Shown: in pieces, positions 1 to 6,626 of the stretch
Position numbering within the stretch: the stretch's first letter is position 1
Layout of the letters: each line of letters opens with the position of its first letter
Made by a program: the position numbers and the translations under genes
DNA from: Deltaproteobacteria bacterium
Lineage (GTDB): Bacteria; Desulfobacterota_B; Binatia; Bin18
Length of the DNA: 17,708 bases
Reading direction: 5' to 3'
NCBI GenBank assembly: GCA_012271025.1
Contig: JAAXHF010000044.1
Span: forward strand, 1 to 17,708
Notes under the pieces: model-generated
The model's input: the letters and a program-made list of their open reading frames with translations, nothing else
Told to the model about the DNA's origin: nothing
Databases searched by the model: none

Positions 1-588
1 TACCGCGACCCCGTGTACGAGCCGCTGTGGGCGGCCGCCCAGGAGTACCAGATGCCGCTGCTGCTCCACCTGGCCACCCAGCGGGCCAACGTGCCGGGGT
101 GTGAGATTTCGTTCAGCTTTTCGACCTTCACCCCGGCCGGTCTGCGGCCGACCCAAGACTACTGGGTGCGCTACGCTCTGACCGACATCATCTTCGCCGG
201 CGTGTGTGAGCGCTATCCGCAGATTAAAATCGGCTCGGTCGAGCACGAGATTTCGTGGGCGCCGCACTGGCTCAAACAGATGGACTTTACCTATGTCAAC
301 CGCCCGGTGTACGCCAACTACAAGTCCAAAGACGGCTTCATGCCGAGCGACTACTGGTACCGCAATATGTTTGCCGTCTTTCAGGAAGACGAGGTCGGGG
401 TTGAGCTGCGCCACCGCATCGGTCTTGACAACATGTTGTGGGGCAACGACTTTCCCCACTCGGAATCGACCTGGCCCAAGTCGATGGAGTTTCTGGACAG
501 CATGTTTGCCGGCGTACCCGACCACGAGCGGCGCCAGCTGACTTACGACAACGCGGTCAGCCTGTTTCGCTTTGATGTGCCGGCCTAG
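1..588 (+). CDS. Amidohydrolase family protein (amidohydrolase_2), C-terminal part
   Basis: The frame is open from base 1, so the N-terminus lies outside the window; 195 residues remain. The family comprises TIM-barrel, metal-dependent hydrolases and decarboxylases of the amidohydrolase_2 group (ACMSD and 2-pyrone-dicarboxylate hydrolase relatives), acting in the cytoplasm. Visible hallmarks are the LLLHLA strand, the segment GSVEHEISWAPHWL, and near the end WGNDFPHSESTWP, where the Asp is the expected metal ligand after the last barrel strand. The closing ENAxxLF-like helix (YDNAVSLFRFD) is also typical. The N-terminal HxH or DxH metal motif cannot be seen. The full-length 6627-7814 gene belongs to the same superfamily but is clearly divergent. 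The substrate is unknown. Family assignment is firm; whether it hydrolyses or decarboxylates is open. Confidence 0.9.
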   Translation, partial: YRDPVYEPLWAAAQEYQMPLLLHLATQRANVPGCEISFSFSTFTPAGLRPTQDYWVRYALTDIIFAGVCERYPQIKIGSVEHEISWAPHWLKQMDFTYVNRPVYANYKSKDGFMPSDYWYRNMFAVFQEDEVGVELRHRIGLDNMLWGNDFPHSESTWPKSMEFLDSMFAGVPDHERRQLTYDNAVSLFRFDVPA

Positions 589-617
589 TGAGCCGGGGCG
601 GAGGGAAACTCGGCTCA
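589..617 (+). terminator. Possible stem-loop terminator after the amidohydrolase
   Basis: TGAGCCG at 589-595 pairs exactly with CGGCTCA at 611-617 around a 15-nt purine-rich loop, two bases after the amidohydrolase stop. There is no T-run, so a rho-independent role is only suggested by position. Confidence 0.3.
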
Positions 618-728
618 TGAACTGCGGCCCGAAGGACGATGCCGACCCGGCAGAACAACCCACTGGTCAGTAGGCCCGATCCCCATTTGGCCGATGGCTC
701 GCCGTGGAGGCAGCGGAAGAGTCGCGTC

Positions 729-920
729 GTGCCGAATCTGGTATACCGCTACCGCTCTTCGTCGGGACCACAGGCAAAGCTGGGTTTCATCGCCAAGACG
801 CTGGGCGTTCTCGGCCTGTCTGCGGCGGTCGCGTTTCTCCTCCTGACATACGGGCGGCCGTATACGGACGCCTATGTGAAACCCTATCTGGAAAAGATAC
901 GGGCCGGGCTGCACGGCTGA
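729..920 (+). CDS. Small predicted single-pass membrane protein
   Basis: I do not recognise this protein. From the GTG at 729 it is 63 residues: a basic, Tyr/Arg-rich N-terminus, one hydrophobic helix (about residues 23-42, TLGVLGLSAAVAFLLLTYG), and a C-terminal amphipathic tail with YVKPYLEKIR. The GTG is preceded by GGAAGAG at 9-nt distance. The same frame extends to an ATG at 639, but the bases there are Arg/Pro-rich with AAGGA only 2 nt from the ATG, which argues against that start. It runs toward the 3D-domain lipoprotein gene, with a hairpin between them. It may be a small inner-membrane protein, topology unknown. The reading frame could also be chance; the well-formed helix and plausible ribosome site make it somewhat more likely real. 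Confidence 0.4.
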   Translation: MPNLVYRYRSSSGPQAKLGFIAKTLGVLGLSAAVAFLLLTYGRPYTDAYVKPYLEKIRAGLHG

Positions 921-934
921 GTCCGCTCAGCCGT
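913..934. terminator. Hairpin between convergent genes
   Basis: ACGGCTGA at 913-920 and TCAGCCGT at 927-934 form a perfect 8-bp stem with a 6-nt loop. It overlaps the stop codon of the small membrane protein and lies 10 nt from the end of the convergent lipoprotein gene. The position fits a bidirectional terminator. There is no T-tract on either strand. Confidence 0.4.
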
Positions 935-944
935 CCCGCTCATC

Positions 945-1436
945 CTACTCGTCCTGCCGAACACTGACGGTGAGTTTCTGGCGTCCCCATTTGAGCGCTT
1001 TTTTGCGGGTCGAGAAGTAGACGTCGAGACGATTCGGACCTTTTATCGCGCTGCCGATGTCTTCGACCACGCCTTTGCCGTAGCCGGGGATCTTCATGAC
1101 CGTGCCGTACGGATAGTAGCGCGTGTCCGCAGCAATCGTGCCCTTGCGGGCTTTGGTGCCGCTCGAGGTGACGCCCACATATTTGCGCTTGCCCTTATTG
1201 GGGCCGCTGGCGACATAGGCGCGCCAGAACAGGATCCGCCCCCGCCGCCAGTTGGTGCTGATCTTATCGGACGAATAGGCGGTGACGACCATTGGGCGAT
1301 CAACATACCGGGCACAGCCGGCCGAACACAGCCCGGCCAGCAGGACGGCCAGAGCGAAGCTGCCGTAGCGCTGTAAGTGCCGAGCCCCTCGTATCCCCGC
1401 AGCCCGCTTGAAACACCTCAAGACTTTCCTTCCCAT
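945..1436 (-). CDS. 3D-domain protein, probable lipoprotein (peptidoglycan-related)
   Basis: The product is 163 residues. It has a basic N-terminus, a hydrophobic segment (about 26-40) ending in SAGC with Cys41 as candidate lipidated residue, then a 3D domain (about 48-158). The 3D fold is the double-psi barrel shared with MltA-type lytic transglycosylases and is named for three Asp residues; here they are seen in AADTRYYPYGT (D104), VVEDIGSAIKG (D126) and NRLDVYF (D138). The family cuts or binds peptidoglycan glycan strands in the periplasm. The start at 1436 is chosen because GGAGG lies 6 nt upstream; the open frame continues to 1733 but that part overlaps the next gene and is low in protein character. 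No LysM, SH3 or Rpf domain accompanies the 3D domain. It lies 169 nt downstream of the dehydratase gene on the same strand; no clear promoter is visible in that gap. Confidence 0.85.
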   Translation of the reverse strand: MGRKVLRCFKRAAGIRGARHLQRYGSFALAVLLAGLCSAGCARYVDRPMVVTAYSSDKISTNWRRGRILFWRAYVASGPNKGKRKYVGVTSSGTKARKGTIAADTRYYPYGTVMKIPGYGKGVVEDIGSAIKGPNRLDVYFSTRKKALKWGRQKLTVSVRQDE

Positions 1437-1605
1437 ACTCCACCTCCATCTTCTCCCCACCACCCGCGATGCGAGGGTACAGTCTGTCCAGCTCGAAGCC
1501 CGAGCCGGCCTGTTCAGCGTGAATCTGAGTTCGTTGTCTTCTCCTGCGGTGACAACGGCTGCCCGTAGTGTAACCAACCCGCGTCTCAGGCGCCAGCCGC
1601 AGCGC

Positions 1606-2550
1606 TCACGAAAAGGGTAGGCGGGCCAGATCAACATTGCCGCCCGACAGGATGATCGCCACTCGCTTGCCCCGCACATCGACCGAGCGGCCCAGCAGCG
1701 CGCCAAGCGGGACGGCGGCCGAGGGCTCGACAATGATTTTCATCCGCTCCCAGATCAGTCGCATGGCCCGGATAATGTCGGCCTCCTCGACCGTCACAAT
1801 GTCGTCCACACAGTCCCGAATGATGGCGAAGGTCTTGTCGCCCAGCGAGGTCAGCAGCCCGTCGGCAATGGTCTGGGGATTGACCGAGGGAATGATATGG
1901 CCGGCCCGGAACGACCGGTAGGCGTCGTCCGCGCCCGTGGGTTCGGCGGCGATCACCCGGCTGCGTGAGGATAGGCCACGGACCGTCAGCGCCGTTCCGC
2001 TGACCAGGCCGCCTCCGCCGACCGGGGTCAGGATCAGGTCGAGGTCGGGGATGTCGGCGAGCAGTTCCAGGGCGGCGGTCGCCTGTCCGGCGATGATCCG
2101 CTCGTCGTTATACGGGGGGATAAACGCCGCGCCGGTGTCGGCCACGACCCGGGCCAGCCCGGCTTCCCGGGCTTCAAGCGTCGGGGTACAAAATGTGATC
2201 TGTGCCCCATAGCCGGCGACCGCCTCCTTTTTCACCTGTGGAGCGGTGTCGGGCATGACCACATAGGCGGGCACGCCCCGCAGTCGGGCGGCCAGGGCCA
2301 GGGCCGCAGCGTGGTTGCCGGAGGAGTGGGTAGCGACGCCGGCGGCTGCGGCCTGCTCGCTGAGCGACAGAACCGCGTTGGTCGCCCCACGAATCTTGAA
2401 CGCGCCGACCTTCTGGAAATTTTCGCACTTGAAGAACAGCCGGGCGCCGACAAGACGGTCGATGCCGGCGCAGCTGAGAACCGGCGTGCGGTGGATATGG
2501 CGACGGATGCGGTCGGCGGCGGCGCGGATATCGGTCAGGCTGGGTACCAT
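1606..2550 (-). CDS. PLP-dependent serine/threonine dehydratase or serine racemase-like protein
   Basis: At 314 residues, this is a fold-type II PLP enzyme without an ACT regulatory domain, so it resembles catabolic threonine/serine dehydratase, serine racemase or threo-3-hydroxyaspartate ammonia-lyase rather than biosynthetic IlvA. The PLP lysine is K52 in FKIRGA, the cofactor loop is SSGNH (76-80), and the phosphate-binding turn is VGGGG (177-181). EPTGADDA (203-210) matches the serine-racemase divalent-metal site (Glu, Ala, Asp positions kept), and SGGNVDL closes the domain. It removes ammonia from a hydroxy-amino acid or interconverts enantiomers in the cytoplasm. The ATG lies 6 nt after the cupin stop codon, so it is very probably translated as the third gene of the CoA-transferase/cupin operon. 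The exact substrate cannot be read from the sequence. Confidence 0.9.
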   Translation of the reverse strand: MVPSLTDIRAAADRIRRHIHRTPVLSCAGIDRLVGARLFFKCENFQKVGAFKIRGATNAVLSLSEQAAAAGVATHSSGNHAAALALAARLRGVPAYVVMPDTAPQVKKEAVAGYGAQITFCTPTLEAREAGLARVVADTGAAFIPPYNDERIIAGQATAALELLADIPDLDLILTPVGGGGLVSGTALTVRGLSSRSRVIAAEPTGADDAYRSFRAGHIIPSVNPQTIADGLLTSLGDKTFAIIRDCVDDIVTVEEADIIRAMRLIWERMKIIVEPSAAVPLGALLGRSVDVRGKRVAIILSGGNVDLARLPFS

Positions 2551-2556
2551 GCCCGG

Positions 2557-2895
2557 CTAATCGCCCAGGGGCACGACCGCAGTCACGACCGGCGTGTCGC
2601 TCACCGCCCGCGTGGTATGGCCCTGGCCGGTCGTGTCCTCAACCAGGCGCGCGTCGCCCGGACCAAAGCGGCGCGTGGTGCCGTCGCCCAGGCCGATTTC
2701 CAGCTCGCCGGACAGAATGATCACATACTGCCGCCGTGGCGCCGGGTGCCAGTCGATGAACCGGCCTGGAGCCATCTCGGCAAAAAAGATGCGCGCAGCG
2801 TTCTGCGCCTCGGTCAGCTCGGGGTGTGAGGCCAGACTCTGGTCTTCAAAGTGCGACTGACCGTCGGCACCGGTGTAGAGTCGGAACAAACCCAT
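2557..2895 (-). CDS. Small single-domain cupin protein
   Basis: At 112 residues it is one conserved beta-barrel cupin domain. The first cupin motif is around H50 (WHPAPRRQYVIILSGELEIGLGDG), and the second around GPGDARLVEDTTGQGHTTR, with His in the expected place. Metal ligands are only partly conserved, so it may be a small-molecule binder or a metal-dependent enzyme. The ATG is preceded by AAGGAGT at 6 nt. It lies 15 nt downstream of the CaiB-type gene and 6 nt upstream of the PLP enzyme, so the three are most likely one transcript. Cupins of this size are often found beside catabolic enzymes; no specific reaction can be assigned. Confidence 0.85.
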   Translation of the reverse strand: MGLFRLYTGADGQSHFEDQSLASHPELTEAQNAARIFFAEMAPGRFIDWHPAPRRQYVIILSGELEIGLGDGTTRRFGPGDARLVEDTTGQGHTTRAVSDTPVVTAVVPLGD

Positions 2896-2910
2896 GGTGA
2901 GACTCCTTTC

Positions 2911-4137
2911 TCAAATGACTCCCTGGTCTTTCAGCGCTTGCAGCCGGTCGTCGGCCAGACCCAGCAGGTGGCCGTAAACCTCGGCGTTATGGGCGCCCAG
3001 TTCCGGCGCCGGCTGGTCAAACCGCACCGGGTTTTCGACAAACTTGATCGGCATGCCAAAGCCTTTGACGCCCGGCATCGGGCCGTGGGTCGGATGCGAC
3101 AGGGGCACGACCATGTCTCGGGCGGCCAGATGTTCGTCTTCCAGGAGCTGCTGGGGATCCAGCACCGGGCTGGAGGGCACCTCGTGGGCTTGCAGGATTG
3201 CGACCGCCTCGGCAACCGTATGCTGAGCCATCCAGTCCTGCATGAGCTGATCGACCTCGGCGCGGTTTTTGACCCGGTTCGACAGGTGGGCGTAGCGGGG
3301 ATCGTCCTTGAGGTCTTCCCGACCGATGGCCCGCAGACAGTTCTCCCAGCCGCGGGCGGTGACGGCGCATACCGAGACGTGGCCGTCCGAGGCGTCGTAG
3401 ACGTTGAACGGCGCTCCGCCGATATGCGAGTTGCCGCGCCGAACCGGAATTTCCCCGGCGTTGAGGTACTCGACCAGCTCGGGCAGGAAGAAGAAGGTCC
3501 CGTCCTGCATCGAGATATCGACCCACTCGCCCCGGCCGGTTTTGTCGCGCAGCTGGAGAGCCGACAGGATGCCGATGACCCCGAACAGGGGCGCCGTGGT
3601 ATCGCTGATGGCCGCCCCGCAGCGGACCGGCTGGCGGTCGGGAAAACCGGTCACGCTGTTAATCCCGCCCATGGCCTGAATGATCGGGTCGTAGGCCCGC
3701 CATTCGCTGTACGGGCCGGTCTGACCAAAACCCGAGATGGAGCACACAATGAGCCGTGGGTTGACCTCCTGCAGGCTGGCGAAGCTCAGGCCCATCTTGT
3801 CCAGGGTGCCGGGCGAGTAATTCTCGACCACGACATCGGCCTGGCGGCACAGCTGTTTGAACAGCTCGATGCCCTGAGCCGAGCGCAGGTTGAGCGTCAC
3901 GCTCTTTTTGTTGCGGGCCCGATGCAGGACCATCAGGCCGATGTCGTCGTCGGTCTGCTTGCTCAGGCTGGCGCCCTGGGGACCGGCGTAGGGCGGACGG
4001 TCGCGGTGACCTTCTCCCTTGCCCGGGGGTTCGATTTTTATGACCTCGGCGCCCAAGCCGCCCAGCAACAGGGTGCAGTACGGACCGGCCAGAAAACGGG
4101 TCAGGTCGAGGACGCGCAGATGTTCGAGTGGCTTCAT
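2911..4137 (-). CDS. CaiB/BaiF (type III) CoA-transferase family protein
   Basis: At 408 residues it has the usual length for this family, which moves CoA between carboxylic acids through an aspartyl-CoA thioester intermediate, in the cytoplasm. The N-terminus RVLDLTRFLAGPYCT, GAEVIKIEPPG, NKKSVTLNL, ADVVVENYSPG and ISGFGQTGPY are signature segments. D212 in ISMQDG aligns with the catalytic Asp of formyl-CoA transferase (SMQDA). The C-terminal PTHGPMPG region is typical too. The start is supported by GGGAGG 5 nt upstream of the ATG. It is the first gene of a three-gene operon with the cupin and the PLP dehydratase, and is divergent from the acetamidase-family gene with the perfect inverted repeat (4240-4292) between them. 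Members include formyl-CoA, succinyl-CoA, benzylsuccinate and carnitine CoA-transferases; the substrate here is unknown. Confidence 0.93.
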   Translation of the reverse strand: MKPLEHLRVLDLTRFLAGPYCTLLLGGLGAEVIKIEPPGKGEGHRDRPPYAGPQGASLSKQTDDDIGLMVLHRARNKKSVTLNLRSAQGIELFKQLCRQADVVVENYSPGTLDKMGLSFASLQEVNPRLIVCSISGFGQTGPYSEWRAYDPIIQAMGGINSVTGFPDRQPVRCGAAISDTTAPLFGVIGILSALQLRDKTGRGEWVDISMQDGTFFFLPELVEYLNAGEIPVRRGNSHIGGAPFNVYDASDGHVSVCAVTARGWENCLRAIGREDLKDDPRYAHLSNRVKNRAEVDQLMQDWMAQHTVAEAVAILQAHEVPSSPVLDPQQLLEDEHLAARDMVVPLSHPTHGPMPGVKGFGMPIKFVENPVRFDQPAPELGAHNAEVYGHLLGLADDRLQALKDQGVI

Positions 4138-4239
4138 AGTCCCTCCCGCCGCGTGTATATCAGCTCGGGCCGGAAGGGCAAGACGAGCGGGAGTCTATCC
4201 CTGACCGCCAAAGCGGGCTAAGAAGGCAGGACATTCCAA

Positions 4240-4292
4240 AAAGAGGAAACGTGTCCTCCAACCCCATGAACCTGGTGACACGTTTCCTCTTT
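4240..4292. repeat. Perfect 16-bp inverted repeat (possible REP/MITE-like element)
   Basis: AAAGAGGAAACGTGTC at 4240-4255 is repeated exactly in inverted orientation at 4277-4292, with a 21-nt spacer. It sits between the divergent CoA-transferase and acetamidase-family genes, 18 nt upstream of the latter's ATG. A transcript in either direction would fold into a long stem. The arms resemble the GACACGTTT-type palindromes found near REP-associated transposases (from memory, not checked). A terminator role is unlikely because both flanking genes point away. A second possibility is a regulator site or translation-blocking leader structure. Confidence 0.75.
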
Positions 4293-4310
4293 GCCAAAGG
4301 GGGAGAACGT

Positions 4311-5435
4311 ATGGCCCCAACAGCCGATGTCCATATTGCGATTGACCGGACCAAGCCGCTCAGTCAAGAGCCCCACACCGGCCATAATCGCTGGCACCCC
4401 GACATTCCGCCGGTGGCCACGGTCGAACCCGGTCAGGTGGTCGGCCTGGAGACCCGTGACGCCTTCGATGGCCAGCTGCAGCCCGACTCGGGGGTCGAAG
4501 ACGTGGGCCGGATCAACCTGGATGTGGTCCATCCGCTGACCGGGCCGATCTTCGTCAACAGCGCCGAGCCCGGCGACTTGCTCGAGGTGACGATACACGC
4601 CATTGAGCCGCAGCCCTTCGGCTTCACCGTCCAGGCGGTCGGCTTTGGGTTTCTGCGCGATGTGTTTCCCCAACCTCACATCGTGCGCTGGACGATTGCC
4701 GACGGCGCGGCCACGTCTGAGGATCTGCCCGGCGTCCGCATCCCGGGCGCGCCGTTCATGGGGGTGATGGGCCTTGCGCCCTCGCACGAGCTGCTGGATC
4801 GTATCAACAGCCGGGAGACCGCATTGGCCGGCCGCGGGGGCATGGTGTTGCTGCCCGAAACGGCCGGTGCGATTCCGGCTGACAGCGGGCTGGCCGGCCG
4901 CGCCATGCGGACGATCGCACCCCACGAGACCGGCGGCAACGTCGATATCAAACAGCTGACCGCCGGCACGCTGCTGCGGATTCCCGTCTATGTGCCCGGC
5001 GGCCTGTTTTCGGTTGGCGACGCGCATTTCGCCCAGGGCGACGGCGAGTGTTGCGGCACGGCGGTGGAAATGGCGGCGACCTGTTACTGTTCTTTCACGC
5101 TGCTCAAACAGGTCGCGGCCGAGCGTCAGATCAACGATGTGCAGTTCTCGCGCAGCGAGTACTTCACCACGCCCGAGATGGCCGCGCCCCGCCGCTTTTT
5201 TGCCACCACCGGCCAGTGCACGACCCGCGACGGCCAGGCCCGGGCCGAGGACGCCAGCCTGGCGGCCAGGAACGCGCTGCTGAACATGATCGATCATCTG
5301 ATGGCCGAGTACGGCTATACCCGCCAGCAGGCCTACGCCATATGCAGTGTGGCGGTCGATCTGAAGATCAGCGAACTGGTGGACGTGCCGAACTTTGTGG
5401 TGTCGGCCTTTTTGCCGCTCGACATTTTTGACTAA
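4311..5435 (+). CDS. Acetamidase/formamidase (FmdA/AmdA) family protein
   Basis: The 374-residue product belongs to the FmdA/AmdA family of zinc-dependent amidases that hydrolyse short amides such as formamide or acetamide to the acid and ammonia. Typical features are the opening beta-rich region with HNRWHPDIPPVATVEPG, then PGDLLEVTI, the central segment ETGGNVDIKQLTAGT, and VGDAHFAQGDGECCGTAVE, which carries the family's conserved acidic and His residues. The C-terminal helix AYAICSVAVDLKISELVDVPN is also characteristic. The ATG at 4311 is preferred (GGGAGA 6 nt upstream). An in-frame GTG at 4251 also has AGAGGA ahead of it but lies inside the 4240-4292 inverted repeat and would add 20 residues without family character. 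It is followed after 41 nt by an LLM oxidoreductase on the same strand, probably co-transcribed. Confidence 0.92.
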   Translation: MAPTADVHIAIDRTKPLSQEPHTGHNRWHPDIPPVATVEPGQVVGLETRDAFDGQLQPDSGVEDVGRINLDVVHPLTGPIFVNSAEPGDLLEVTIHAIEPQPFGFTVQAVGFGFLRDVFPQPHIVRWTIADGAATSEDLPGVRIPGAPFMGVMGLAPSHELLDRINSRETALAGRGGMVLLPETAGAIPADSGLAGRAMRTIAPHETGGNVDIKQLTAGTLLRIPVYVPGGLFSVGDAHFAQGDGECCGTAVEMAATCYCSFTLLKQVAAERQINDVQFSRSEYFTTPEMAAPRRFFATTGQCTTRDGQARAEDASLAARNALLNMIDHLMAEYGYTRQQAYAICSVAVDLKISELVDVPNFVVSAFLPLDIFD

Positions 5436-5476
5436 GCTCGGCCACGCCTTCGCTCTGCCGGTCACAAGGAGTTCCG

Positions 5477-6562
5477 ATGACCTCACCCCTGCGTTTTGGG
5501 ACCTACACCGAGATTCAGTGCCCGCCGGGCAGAGACCACGCGGAGCTGATCTATGACGTGATCCGACTCGGCGAGCACGCCGACGAGTGTGGATTTGATC
5601 TCTTCACGGTTCTTGAACATCCGTTTTTTGAGCAGTTCGCTATTAATCCCAATCCGTTGGCGCTGTTTTGCAGCCTGGCCCAGCGGACCCGGCGGCTGCG
5701 CTTTCGGACCCTGTGCCATACCCTGCCGCTGCATAATCCGATGGTGTTGGCGGGCGAGATCGCCCAGGCCGATATCCTGACGCACGGACGGCTCGAGTGT
5801 GGAGTCGGGCGCGGCCATGCCTGGCTGAACGAGCCGGCCAATATCAGGCTGGAGGAAAATCAGGAACGTTACGTCGAAGCGCTCGATATCCTGCTCCTGG
5901 CCTGGACGCAGGACACCTTCTCCTACGACGGCAAGTATTACACCGTCAATGATCTGTCCGTGGTCCCCAAACCGCTCCAGCAACCGCACCCGAAGATTTT
6001 CCAGCTCGGGACCAGCACGAAGTGGTTTCAGCGCGCGGCCGACAGCGGCTGGGGCGTGGTCGTCGGCGGACCGGCGCCGTCTTTTGTCTTCAAGGAACCG
6101 GCGGCCTTCTATCTGAACGCCTGCCAAGCGGCTGGAACAGCGCCGTGCCTCGGCTATGTGAAGGCGATTTACCTCGACGAGGACGAGGACCGGGCGCACC
6201 GTGAGGCGGAACCGGCCGTGCGAAACTTTGCGAAGTTCAACGTCTCGCCCATGGATTCGCTGGCCCACCACAGCCCGGACGACAAACAACGCCTGATTGA
6301 TGCGGGCTATGCCTTTTATGCGGCGGAGGATTTTCCGCGGCTGCGGGAGCTGTCATATCGAGAGCTGATCGAAGCCGGCATCGTCTACGTCGGCACCCCG
6401 CAGCAGGTCGGCCAACAGCTGCTCGACCTGTGGGAGGAGTTCCGCTTCCACGAACTCATCATCATGAGCCACTACGGCGGAACGGAGCTGTGGAAGGCGC
6501 TGAAGACCCAGGAGCTGTTTGCCAGACAGATCATGCCCCGGCTCAGAGCCGAGGCGCGTTGA
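5477..6562 (+). CDS. Luciferase-like (LLM class) flavin-dependent oxidoreductase
   Basis: A 361-residue TIM-barrel enzyme of the bacterial-luciferase superfamily, which uses reduced FMN or F420 to oxidise or monooxygenate small molecules in the cytoplasm. Visible family positions are the first strand RFGTYTEIQ, the LGEHADECGFDLFTVLEHPF helix/strand pair, the barrel motif ILTHGRLECGVGRGHA (100-115), KYYTVNDLSVVPKPLQQPHPKIF, and the C-terminal LWEEFRFHELIIMSHYGG. AAGGAG lies 6 nt before the ATG. It follows the acetamidase-family gene by 41 nt; the pair suggests release of an acid or amide product followed by oxidation, but this is inference. Cofactor choice between FMN and F420 cannot be settled from the sequence alone. 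It is not closely similar to the other three LLM proteins in the window. Confidence 0.92.
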   Translation: MTSPLRFGTYTEIQCPPGRDHAELIYDVIRLGEHADECGFDLFTVLEHPFFEQFAINPNPLALFCSLAQRTRRLRFRTLCHTLPLHNPMVLAGEIAQADILTHGRLECGVGRGHAWLNEPANIRLEENQERYVEALDILLLAWTQDTFSYDGKYYTVNDLSVVPKPLQQPHPKIFQLGTSTKWFQRAADSGWGVVVGGPAPSFVFKEPAAFYLNACQAAGTAPCLGYVKAIYLDEDEDRAHREAEPAVRNFAKFNVSPMDSLAHHSPDDKQRLIDAGYAFYAAEDFPRLRELSYRELIEAGIVYVGTPQQVGQQLLDLWEEFRFHELIIMSHYGGTELWKALKTQELFARQIMPRLRAEAR

Positions 6563-6587
6563 GCCGGACGATTTTGATGGTCGGGCT

Positions 6588-6610
6588 GAGGAGAGATCCT
6601 TCTCCTCTTT
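6588..6610. terminator. Hairpin between convergent genes
   Basis: GAGGAGA at 6588-6594 pairs with TCTCCTC at 6601-6607 around a 6-nt loop, followed by TTT. It lies between the end of the LLM gene (+) and the end of the amidohydrolase gene (-) and fits a weak terminator that serves mainly the plus strand. Confidence 0.45.
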
Positions 6611-6626
6611 ATCTCGGAGAGCCTGT

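Noticed and set aside
1437..1733. N-terminal extension of the 3D-domain frame up to 1733
   Set aside because: Overlaps the dehydratase gene, has Arg/Trp/Cys-rich noise, and the ATG at 1436 has a strong ribosome site followed by a signal peptide.
2851..4221. Long plus-strand open frame opposite the CoA-transferase gene (456 codons)
   Set aside because: It mirrors the real gene in a GC-rich genome; low-complexity Gln/Arg/Gly/Val composition, no family motif, while the minus strand is unmistakably CaiB/BaiF.
4240..4292. Inverted repeat read as a transcription terminator
   Set aside because: Both neighbouring genes start here and point outward, so there is no transcript to terminate; the plus strand has no T-run after the stem.
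4251..4310. GTG start at 4251 for the acetamidase-family protein
   Set aside because: It lies inside the inverted repeat and adds 20 residues without family similarity; the ATG at 4311 has its own ribosome site.
4218..5486. Minus-strand open frame of 422 codons opposite the acetamidase-family gene
   Set aside because: Shadow frame, rich in His/Arg/Gln with no motif; the plus strand has a ribosome site and family signature.
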